A stretch of 8,449 bases of DNA from Alphaproteobacteria bacterium (lineage in GTDB: Bacteria; Pseudomonadota; Alphaproteobacteria; RF32; CAG-239): the NCBI GenBank assembly GCA_900767645.1, contig CAAFZY010000018.1:1-8449 (forward strand), read 5' to 3'. The notes below the pieces were generated by a model. The model was not told the origin of the DNA, did not search any database, and worked only from the letters and a program-made list of their open reading frames with translations. Both the position numbers and the translations under genes were made by a program. This document shows, one piece after another, positions 1 to 5,547 of the stretch. The stretch's first letter is position 1. Every line of letters begins with the position of its first letter.

Positions 1-44
1 ACTCCTCTCGCGATTATGCCAATTTATATAGCATATTTTTACAA
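1..44 (-). promoter_or_regulatory. Possible promoter and RBS for a leftward gene off the left edge
   Basis: Read on the minus strand, this stretch ends at the window edge with GAGAGGAGT (1-9), a strong Shine-Dalgarno sequence. Before it lie CATAAT (13-18) and TATATA (25-30), either of which could be a -10 element, and TTGTAA (39-44). A start codon would fall just outside the window. The TTGTATCG repeats at 47-101 would lie just upstream of this promoter. No part of the gene is visible, so this is an inference from spacing and motifs only. Confidence 0.35.
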
Positions 45-46
45 AA

Positions 47-101
47 ATGTATCGTTCAATTTTGTACTATTTTGTATCGAGTTGTATCGAGTTGTATCGT
101 T
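47..101. repeat. 10-bp-phased TTGTATCG repeats
   Basis: TGTATCG occurs at 48-54, 73-79, 83-89 and 93-99. The last three are exactly 10 bp apart, and a degenerate unit (TTGTACTATT) sits at 62-71. Two units, 72-81 and 82-91, are identical (TTGTATCGAG). One-helical-turn spacing puts the motifs on the same face of DNA, as in arrays bound by a regulator or an iteron-binding protein. The function is unknown. Their place next to the putative leftward promoter favours regulator sites. Confidence 0.6.
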
Positions 102-230
102 TTTTGCTCCAATTTCCTGTTTTAACATCATTTTATTTTGTGCACATTTTGTGATTTTTTTTGATTTTTGAGCGGAAATTACACTCAATAAGGGCAATTT
201 ACTGCAAAACACATCGTATTTTAACCACTC

Positions 231-257
231 CGCCTTCGGCACCCCTCCATAGAGGGG
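231..257. repeat. Double hairpin, CCCCTC/GAGGGG palindrome
   Basis: The segment 242-257 folds as CCCCTC, loop CATA, GAGGGG, a perfect 6-bp GC-rich stem in otherwise AT-rich DNA. Just before it, GCC-TTC-GGC (232-240) forms a second, 3-bp stem. The combination resembles short palindromic dispersed repeats that recur between genes in many bacterial genomes. It could instead act as a weak terminator for something to the left. With one copy in the window, its repeat status is not shown here. Confidence 0.4.
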
Positions 258-273
258 AATTTTAAATTACGGA

Positions 274-321
274 TTTAAATACAACTTATACACAGCACGG
301 ACTCGTAAATATTGCAAAAAA
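274..321 (+). repeat. Dispersed intergenic repeat, copy A
   Basis: This matches 7826-7873 in the same orientation. Positions 274-296 agree at 21 of 23 bases with 7826-7848. After a diverged 4-5 bp spacer, ACTCGTAAATATT (301-313) is identical to 7854-7866, followed by an A-run in both. The core TTATACACA (286-294) fits the DnaA-box consensus TTATNCACA. The copy sits upstream of the glycosyltransferase pair. The role is unknown; both copies are intergenic. Confidence 0.7.
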
Positions 322-372
322 AAAACAGCGCGCTAGAATTTCCTAAAATTGAACATTTTAAGTTTTTTAGAT

Positions 373-1341
373 ATGAACACACAAAACCAACCTAAAATTT
401 CGGTTATAATTCCTGTTTACAATGTCGAAAAATATTTACGACGCGCTTTGAACAGTTTGCAAGCACAAACCTTTACCGATTGGGAAGCGATTTGCGTTAA
501 TGACGGCAGTACAGATAACTCTCTGAGCATTTTACAAAACTATGCCGAACAAGACAGCCGATTTAAAATTATCAATCAAGCTAATTTGAGTTTGAGCACA
601 TCGCGCAACAACGGTCTGAAAGAAGCCAAAGGCGAATACATCTATTTTTTTGATTCCGATGATTTTTTACACCCGCAATGTTTTGAAATTATTTATGACT
701 GCGCTGTTAAAAATCAGGCCGAATTAGTAACTTTCAACTTTTTCAAAAATAAAAGCGGCGATATGGAACCGCAATTATACGATAAAGCTCAAATCAAAGC
801 AAAAATCACTAACGAACCGCTGTTTTATCAAACCAAGCGCGGCAAATTCAGGATTTCGTTTAATGTTTGGACCAAGCTTTACAAACGCGAATTGTTGGAA
901 AATTTAGAATTTATCCCTAAAATTTCTTTTCAGGATTATCCGCATACTTTTGCCGTGTTATTAAGACACCCTAAAACTGTTATTTTAGATGCGCACCTTT
1001 ATTTTTATACCATTAATCCGACATCTTTGTCAGCGCAAAAAACTTCGGTAAAAACCGTCAACGATTACACTGCCGGAATTATGTTTGTAATTGACACATA
1101 TCAAAAATCGGCCGCGCCCAAAGAGCTTAAATTTATAAAAAACAATCTTATCCCGAATATTTTGGAAAAGCAGCTTAAGCGCATCAAATCAATGCCAAAA
1201 AATAATTCTGCCGAAATTTGGCATGTTTTTGCGCAAGAATTGATAAAATTACAACAACGCGGCTTTTTACATTGGCGCGGGCATAATTTGATAAACTATT
1301 TAACATACAGAAAACTGATTAAGGAGACTCCTAATGGCTGA
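373..1341 (+). CDS. Family 2 glycosyltransferase (GT-A fold)
   Basis: This is probably an inverting sugar transferase acting on the cytoplasmic side in surface polysaccharide or LPS assembly; donor and acceptor cannot be told. The N-terminal nucleotide-sugar domain has the family opening (ISVIIPVYNVEKYLRRAL), VNDGSTDNS near residues 42-50, and the metal-binding DSDD at 94-97. Further on come NVWTKLYKRELL, the acceptor-site FQDYPH (the family usually has E-D here) and a YFYTINPTSLS segment typical of this subfamily. It has 322 residues and no obvious membrane segment. I chose ATG 373 because the GT2 fold starts right after it. A TTG at 349 would add eight residues and neither start has a clear RBS. 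The stop overlaps the next gene by 8 bases, so the two are translationally linked. It is AT-rich: 18 of 60 bases are G or C at 901-960. Confidence 0.88.
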   Translation: MNTQNQPKISVIIPVYNVEKYLRRALNSLQAQTFTDWEAICVNDGSTDNSLSILQNYAEQDSRFKIINQANLSLSTSRNNGLKEAKGEYIYFFDSDDFLHPQCFEIIYDCAVKNQAELVTFNFFKNKSGDMEPQLYDKAQIKAKITNEPLFYQTKRGKFRISFNVWTKLYKRELLENLEFIPKISFQDYPHTFAVLLRHPKTVILDAHLYFYTINPTSLSAQKTSVKTVNDYTAGIMFVIDTYQKSAAPKELKFIKNNLIPNILEKQLKRIKSMPKNNSAEIWHVFAQELIKLQQRGFLHWRGHNLINYLTYRKLIKETPNG

Positions 1342-2191
1342 AATGAACATTGCATTTTGCATCAATGACACTTATGCCGACAAAGTGGCGGTTGTGATGA
1401 CTTCGGTTTTAGAAAACCATCCTGATACGCAAATACATTTTTATATTTTTTCATCAGATTTAAGTGATGAAAACCTCTTGATGTTACAAAAGTTGCAAAC
1501 AAAATATAAAAATTTTACAGTGCAAAAAGTTGACATTCCTCAACAACTATTCAGTAATTTGCCTTTAACCATTGAATATATTCCGATTGAAACTTATTAC
1601 CGCTATCTTATTGCCGATTTACTGCCGTCGTTGGATAAAATTTTGTATTTGGACGCTGATTTGGCGGTAGATAAAAATATTTCGGATTTTTACAATATCG
1701 ACTTGGGCAATTATTATTTGGCTGGAGCCGAAGGGTTATATGTTACCGAAAGCGGCCACAAACCAAACATCGGCTTAACCGCTGACGATACGTATATTAA
1801 CGCCGGCGTATTGCTTATAAACTTAAAACAATTGCGCCAAAACAAATTAGGTACAAAATTGCTTGAAGCCACCAAAGAGTTGCAAGACAAAATTAAATAC
1901 CAAGATCAAGACATTATCAACATTGTTTGCAAAGGAAAAATTTTTATTGTTGACAGTATTTATAATTTTACCCAACACAACATTTTGCGTGAGAAAAACA
2001 AAATAAAATCGGCTCGCATTATTCATTATACCGGACGCAAAAAGCCGTGGGGAGCTGAAGCAAGAAAAGTGAAACTGGCAAAAATTTGGCAAAAATACGC
2101 AAATATAACAAATGAAATTTTGTTTTCAGGGCAAAAGCAAAACAAGGGTATAATGTTCTTTCGAAAAATTTTGCAATTACTGCATATTTAG
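1334..2191 (+). CDS. Family 8 glycosyltransferase (LPS-galactosyltransferase type)
   Basis: This is a retaining transferase related to RfaI/RfaJ and general stress protein A, expected to add a hexose from a UDP-sugar to LPS or another surface glycan. It has 285 residues. The hallmarks are the N-terminal MNIAFCIND strand, the metal-binding DxD in YLDADLAVDKN (D107-A-D109), YINAGVLLINL at 154-164, DQDIIN at 191-196, and the C-terminal HYTGRKKPW (231-239) that closes over the nucleotide sugar. The ATG at 1334 has AAGGAG at 1321-1326, seven bases upstream and inside the preceding gene. A second in-frame ATG at 1343 is possible. It is strongly AT-rich: 15 of 60 bases are G or C at 1921-1980. The paired GT2/GT8 arrangement suggests consecutive steps on the same glycan; this is inferred from position only. 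Confidence 0.9.
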   Translation: MAEMNIAFCINDTYADKVAVVMTSVLENHPDTQIHFYIFSSDLSDENLLMLQKLQTKYKNFTVQKVDIPQQLFSNLPLTIEYIPIETYYRYLIADLLPSLDKILYLDADLAVDKNISDFYNIDLGNYYLAGAEGLYVTESGHKPNIGLTADDTYINAGVLLINLKQLRQNKLGTKLLEATKELQDKIKYQDQDIINIVCKGKIFIVDSIYNFTQHNILREKNKIKSARIIHYTGRKKPWGAEARKVKLAKIWQKYANITNEILFSGQKQNKGIMFFRKILQLLHI

Positions 2192-2257
2192 TCGACTCAA
2201 CTTATGCATTTACGACGCACACAATGCTGCAATAAACTTATTTTAACTTTTCCGGCG

Positions 2258-2263
2258 TATAAT
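2258..2263 (+). promoter_or_regulatory. -10 element (TATAAT) directly before xerC
   Basis: A perfect TATAAT ends eight bases before the xerC ATG, so transcription would begin at or next to the start codon. No Shine-Dalgarno sequence precedes that ATG. The two facts fit a leaderless message. No good -35 hexamer is visible 16-18 bp upstream, which weakens the call. Confidence 0.4.
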
Positions 2264-2270
2264 TTTGCTT

Positions 2271-3212
2271 ATGAAAAGTGAAATTATATATAATTCCGAC
2301 TCTGAGCTGCAAGGCATAATTAACAACTGGTTATTGTGGCTTAAAAACGAACGTCGCTATTCTGAACACACCATAGACGCTTATGCCCGCGACATGGCGT
2401 GCTTTATTAATTTTTTTGCAACCGACAATGCCGTCGACGTTGATTTTTTGCGCAATATGCAAGTACATGACTTCAGGCGCTTTATAGGGTACAGAGCCAT
2501 GCATTATATTGAAAAATCATCACAATCGCGCGAGCTTTCCGCAGTTAAAAACTTTTTTAAATGGCTTGATAAAAATCATATTGCAAAAAACTCCGCCATC
2601 AGTGTGATTACCAATCCGCGCCTGCCAAAGGTTTTACCCAAAGCGCTAGATGTTACTGACGCGCAAGACCTGCTGCAACAAGCAAAATCTTTTGCCAAAG
2701 ACGATTGGCAGGGATTGCGCGACCAAGCAATTTTGATTTTGCTTTATGGTTGCGGATTGCGTATTTCAGAGGCGTTATCCTTAAATGTCGGCGACATAAA
2801 CCCAAACAGTAATTTTTTGCGCATAAAAGGAAAAGGCAACAAAGAAAGACTCGTCCCTTTGTTGCCCATAATCACTGAAGCCGTAAACGCCTACACTGCC
2901 GCCGCGCCTTATACTTTTAAACACGGCGAGGCTTTATTTGTCGGCGCTCGCGGCGAACGTTTAAGTCCGCGGATTATTCAACGACAGTTGCAAAAGATTC
3001 GGGCGTATATGGGCCTTCCTGATACTGTGACGCCCCATGCTCTGCGACATTCTTATGCAACTCATTTATTAGCTGAGGGAACCGACCTGCGCTCCATTCA
3101 GGAGTTATTGGGTCATGCGTCCCTAACCACAACCCAACGCTATACCGATGTTCAGACCGAAACCTTAAAACGAGAATACGATAAGGCGTATAGTCCTGAA
3201 ACAGATAAATAA
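2271..3212 (+). CDS. xerC: Tyrosine recombinase XerC
   Basis: With XerD, this recombinase resolves chromosome dimers at dif near the terminus during division. It has 313 residues from ATG 2271, the usual Xer length; a TTG two codons upstream also exists. The N-terminal SAM-like core-binding domain covers about residues 13-100 (ERRYSEHTIDAYARDM). The catalytic domain carries all the expected residues: R164 in GCGLRISEA, K188 in KGKGNKERLVP, H256 and R259 in HALRHSYATH, H282 in LLGHAS, and nucleophile Y291 in QRYTDV. I prefer XerC to XerD because of LPKALDVTDAQDLL and the YGCGLRISEALSL style, but the two are close. No phage or integron gene lies nearby, so a housekeeping role is likely. It converges on rpmG across a shared terminator. 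Confidence 0.85.
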   Translation: MKSEIIYNSDSELQGIINNWLLWLKNERRYSEHTIDAYARDMACFINFFATDNAVDVDFLRNMQVHDFRRFIGYRAMHYIEKSSQSRELSAVKNFFKWLDKNHIAKNSAISVITNPRLPKVLPKALDVTDAQDLLQQAKSFAKDDWQGLRDQAILILLYGCGLRISEALSLNVGDINPNSNFLRIKGKGNKERLVPLLPIITEAVNAYTAAAPYTFKHGEALFVGARGERLSPRIIQRQLQKIRAYMGLPDTVTPHALRHSYATHLLAEGTDLRSIQELLGHASLTTTQRYTDVQTETLKREYDKAYSPETDK

Positions 3213-3244
3213 AAAAGAGGCACAACATCCGCGTACCTCTTTTT
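3212..3244. terminator. Bidirectional terminator between xerC and rpmG
   Basis: AAAAAGAGG (3212-3220) pairs perfectly over nine bases with CCTCTTTTT (3236-3244) around a 15-base loop. An A-run on the left arm and a T-run on the right arm give a U-tract in either direction. It would therefore serve both the rightward xerC and the leftward rpmG. The stem begins at the last base of the xerC stop codon. Confidence 0.85.
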
Positions 3245-3263
3245 AAACTTTTATCTGAAAAGA

Positions 3264-3431
3264 TTACTTCATCTTCTTTTCTACGAACTCTTCGTGTTTT
3301 TTAGACTTTTTATCATATTTTTTCAAGACTAACTTTTCCGGATGAGTTCTCGGATTCTTTTCAGCAAGATAAAATGTACCGGTACCGGCACTGCTTTCTA
3401 ATTTTACTTTTACTTTTACTGCTTTTGCCAT
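3264..3431 (-). CDS. rpmG: 50S ribosomal protein L33
   Basis: This is a small large-subunit protein located near the tRNA exit site. The 55-residue product starts MAKAVKVKVKLESSAGTG and continues with FYLAEKNPRTHPEKL, then VLKKYDKKSKKHEEF. It matches the length and pattern of proteobacterial L33 (T-G-x-F-Y, K-N-x-R-T, K-K-Y-D). It has no cysteine, so it is the zinc-independent type. AAGAG at 3439-3443 lies seven bases before the ATG. It has its own promoter (3477-3504) and the bidirectional terminator, so it is probably monocistronic. L33 is commonly encoded alone in Alphaproteobacteria. Confidence 0.95.
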   Translation of the reverse strand: MAKAVKVKVKLESSAGTGTFYLAEKNPRTHPEKLVLKKYDKKSKKHEEFVEKKMK

Positions 3432-3476
3432 TTTTTTACTCTTAATTTAAGGTTATAAATCAAAACATTTAGGCGT

Positions 3477-3504
3477 AATATACATTTTTTGCCGCCGTTG
3501 TCAA
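3477..3504 (-). promoter_or_regulatory. Sigma70-type promoter of rpmG
   Basis: On the minus strand, a perfect TTGACA (3499-3504) is followed after 16 bp by TATATT (3477-3482), which a TG precedes on its 5' side. Initiation would be near 3470, giving a leader of roughly 40 bases before rpmG. This is the best consensus promoter in the window and fits a highly expressed ribosomal gene. It lies entirely in the 85-bp gap downstream of the S41 peptidase gene. Confidence 0.75.
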
Positions 3505-3516
3505 CAATAATTTTCA

Positions 3517-4587
3517 TCACATTTCATTTTTTATATAATCTGCGGCAATAATAACGTCTGTTTCCTGATTAAAACGATCTTCTTTTTGACAGGTTGCATC
3601 GGTCAAATTCTCTGCACGCTTCAAGCCTCCGGTACAAACCGCCGGATTTAGCCCCTCTCCGTTAATCTGCCCGCCGGACGGAGTGAAAAAGTATGATTTG
3701 GTTAAAGCCATGGCGCGCCCTTCGCCCATTTTTACCACATTTTGCACCGTGCCTTTGCCGAAGGTCTGCGTTCCGACCAACAGCGCGCGGTTTTGCTCGC
3801 TTAACGCCGCCGCCAAAACTTCCGCCGCCGAAGCGGTAAAGCCGTCAACCAACACCGCCATCGGTTTGTTATGCCATACATCGCCGGCAGAAGCGGTATA
3901 ATATTGCGGAGTCTGTCCGTTTTCAGCGGCGGTATATGTAACAATCCCCTCATCTAAAAACATATCGGCAATTTTTAGAGCCTCATTTAACACCCCGCCG
4001 TGATTGCCGCGCAAATCCAAAATCAGCCCTTGGCAATTATCGCAATCCGATAGGGCATCGGCAACTTCATCGCTGACGCCGTTTTGAAATGACACAATTT
4101 TAATCAGTAACACATTATCATCAACTTTACGGGCGGCAAAATTACGTTTTACCTCAAGCTGCTTTTCATCATCAAATCCGCCGAAATAGTGCGAATAGCC
4201 GTCAAGCCCCGCAAATACTTCTTGCGCAAAGCGGTCAGAAATTTCATAATCATAGAGCTCAACATCGGGCGAAAGTTTGATTGCCATATTAATAACTTTA
4301 CGGCTTAAATCAGCCCATTCTGCGGCATTATTATCTTGCAAAGGCAACGCAAACACGCCTTTGCGCTGATGATTATAATATAAATAAAGAGTGTCGTTTG
4401 AGGCCTTAAAAGCAAAGCCGGCATCTGTTTTGGTTAAGGCTTTAAGCCCTTTAAAGGTAATTTTGCGATTACTGATATTGTTAATATAATCGTTTTGCAA
4501 AGTGGTATAAACCTTGCCGATTACATCGGCTTTGGCAGGCATACCCAAACATAACAAAGCAAACAGCAAACAAACAATTTTGTACAT
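3517..4587 (-). CDS. Exported S41 (CtpA-type) serine peptidase without PDZ domain
   Basis: This is a Ser-Lys dyad protease of the C-terminal-processing family, expected in the periplasm. It has 356 residues from ATG 4587, which has AAAGG seven bases upstream, overlapping the xthA stop. An upstream TTG at 4608 is disfavoured because it would precede the signal peptide. Residues 1-21 are a signal peptide ending MPAKA. GLDGYSHYF (about 127-135) stands for the LDPHS motif. ILDLRGNHGG follows at 189-198. The catalytic Ser is S253 in FTASAAEV and the Lys is K278 in TFGKGTVQ, with the family's 25-residue spacing. Only about 25 residues lie between the YSHYF motif and the strand LLIKIVSFQNG, where CtpA proteins carry a PDZ domain of about 80-90 residues. 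The cysteines C183, C186, C318 and C333 could form disulfides. The substrate is unknown. It probably shares a transcript with xthA. Confidence 0.88.
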   Translation of the reverse strand: MYKIVCLLFALLCLGMPAKADVIGKVYTTLQNDYINNISNRKITFKGLKALTKTDAGFAFKASNDTLYLYYNHQRKGVFALPLQDNNAAEWADLSRKVINMAIKLSPDVELYDYEISDRFAQEVFAGLDGYSHYFGGFDDEKQLEVKRNFAARKVDDNVLLIKIVSFQNGVSDEVADALSDCDNCQGLILDLRGNHGGVLNEALKIADMFLDEGIVTYTAAENGQTPQYYTASAGDVWHNKPMAVLVDGFTASAAEVLAAALSEQNRALLVGTQTFGKGTVQNVVKMGEGRAMALTKSYFFTPSGGQINGEGLNPAVCTGGLKRAENLTDATCQKEDRFNQETDVIIAADYIKNEM

Positions 4588-4597
4588 AATCAAGCCT

Positions 4598-5392
4598 TTA
4601 CAAATCAAATTCTGTTATCAGCGGAGTATGGTCAGAAGGCTTTTCCGCCATGCGCAAACTTTTATCGACCGCCACGCTTTTAAGCCTATCCGCCAGGATC
4701 GGCGCTAAAAACTGATAGTCAATACGCATGCCTAAGTCTTGCTCATAAGCCTTGCCGCCGTAATCCCAAAAAGTGTAGCCGTTTTGCGCCGGATACAAAG
4801 TGCGGAAAGCGTCATAAAAGCCCAAATATTTAAGAGCCCGCAGCCTTTTTTGCACTTCAGGGCGGTACAGTGCGTTATTAACAAAAAGTTCCGGATTATA
4901 AACATCATCAGGAGTTAGAATCACGTTAAAATCGCCGCCCAAAACCACATTTTTATGCTCTTGCCGCAAACGTATTGCATGCTTATAAAGCGCGTCCATA
5001 AATGCAAGCTTATAAGCAAAACGGCTGTCGTCATCAGGGTTGTTGTACGGAGGGTTGCCGTTCGGCAAATATACGCTTGCCGCCGTAATTTCAGCGTTTG
5101 ACGCCTTAATCGCAACTTCCAAATAGCGGGCGGCATCATCGGCAAAATCAGGTAAGCCTTCACAAACGGTTTCAATTTTATAACGACTTAGCACCGCCAC
5201 GCCGTTATAGCTTTTTTGCCCCAAAACTTTGGCATTATAACCAACGGCATTAATTTCAAAAAACGGAAAGGAATTATGCTCGCATTTAATTTCTTGCAGC
5301 ATAACAATGTCAGGCGCTTTGGTTTGCAGCCATTTTATAAATTGCGGCAAACGGGCATTGATTGAATTTATGTTAAAGGTTGCAATACGCAT
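4598..5392 (-). CDS. xthA: Exodeoxyribonuclease III
   Basis: This is a cytoplasmic Mg-dependent AP endonuclease and 3'-5' exonuclease of base-excision repair (exonuclease-endonuclease-phosphatase fold). It has 264 residues from ATG 5392, the usual length. The conserved sites are all present: TFNINSINAR at 5-14, the metal ligand E34 in MLQEIKC, Y108 in SVYLPNGNP, D154 and N156 in GGDFNV, D225 in RIDYQFL, and the catalytic D254-H255 in SDHTPL. The start gives the standard MRIATFNINS opening, with GGAAAAG a few bases upstream; an extended TTG start at 5446 has no support. The S41 peptidase gene begins 10 bp past its stop, so the two are probably cotranscribed although functionally unrelated. It is divergent from the SPOR-protein gene. 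Confidence 0.95.
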   Translation of the reverse strand: MRIATFNINSINARLPQFIKWLQTKAPDIVMLQEIKCEHNSFPFFEINAVGYNAKVLGQKSYNGVAVLSRYKIETVCEGLPDFADDAARYLEVAIKASNAEITAASVYLPNGNPPYNNPDDDSRFAYKLAFMDALYKHAIRLRQEHKNVVLGGDFNVILTPDDVYNPELFVNNALYRPEVQKRLRALKYLGFYDAFRTLYPAQNGYTFWDYGGKAYEQDLGMRIDYQFLAPILADRLKSVAVDKSLRMAEKPSDHTPLITEFDL

Positions 5393-5411
5393 AATCTTTT
5401 CCGGCTTAAGG

Positions 5412-5421
5412 TTATCGATAA
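5412..5421. promoter_or_regulatory. Perfect palindrome TTATCGATAA in the xthA leader
   Basis: This 10-bp perfect palindrome lies between the putative xthA -10 box (5427-5432) and the xthA start (5392), where a bound repressor would block transcription. No known operator is recognised. Short AT-rich palindromes also arise by chance. Confidence 0.2.
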
Positions 5422-5426
5422 ATTCG

Positions 5427-5454
5427 ATTTTAGCTAAAAATAACATTAATGCAA
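5427..5454 (-). promoter_or_regulatory. Possible promoter of xthA and the S41 peptidase
   Basis: On the minus strand, TTGCAT (5449-5454) is followed after 16 bp by TAAAAT (5427-5432), giving a leader of about 30 bases before xthA. The -10 box is a good match and the -35 box is weak. The same TTGCAT hexamer precedes the promoter at 8026-8054, which modestly supports both. Confidence 0.4.
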
Positions 5455-5473
5455 GCCCGATGTTAAAGGATTA

Positions 5474-5513
5474 TAAAGTTTTTGATTTTATGATTGGTCT
5501 AAAGTTTTTGATT
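5474..5513. repeat. Paired 14-bp direct repeats in a divergent promoter region
   Basis: TAAAGTTTTTGATT occurs at 5474-5487 and again, identically, at 5500-5513, a 26-bp period. The pair lies between divergent xthA and the SPOR-protein gene, upstream of both starts. Two identical sites roughly two and a half helical turns apart suggest regulator binding. A TATGAT (5489-5494) between them could be a -10 box for the rightward operon, but no -35 matches it. Confidence 0.6.
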
Positions 5514-5547
5514 AATGCGTCAGCACACAATTACAAAGGGTGTAAAA

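Larger units (their letters stand above)
102..372. other. AT-rich gene-free stretch
   Basis: Together with 1-101 this makes about 370 bases with no supported gene. A 67-codon frame on the minus strand (39-242) has no ribosome binding site, and its last third simply translates the 10-bp repeats. Visible items are the palindrome TGTGCACA (139-146), the T-rich run GATTTTTTTTGATTTTTG (153-170), two hairpins (231-257) and copy A of the dispersed repeat (274-321). I could not place a convincing promoter for the glycosyltransferase genes here. Confidence 0.6.

Noticed and set aside
47..101. CRISPR array
   Set aside because: The units are 10 bp with no spacers; CRISPR repeats are longer and separated by unique spacers.
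39..242. 67-codon minus-strand frame as a gene
   Set aside because: It has no ribosome binding site. Its start overlaps the GCC-TTC-GGC hairpin and its C-terminus is a translation of the 10-bp repeat array. Composition looks non-coding.
262..278. CtrA-type site TTAA-N7-TTAA
   Set aside because: The two TTAA half-sites are separated by nine bases, not seven, in a very AT-rich stretch.
139..294. Replication origin (T-rich run, repeats and one DnaA-box-like site)
   Set aside because: Only one box is present in the left region, no origin-linked gene (dnaA, hemE, parAB, repABC) is nearby, and the second such box belongs to the dispersed repeat.
2199..2225. Third copy of the dispersed repeat after the GT8 gene
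   Set aside because: Only CAACTTAT plus a few scattered bases match; the ACTCGTAAATATT half is absent.
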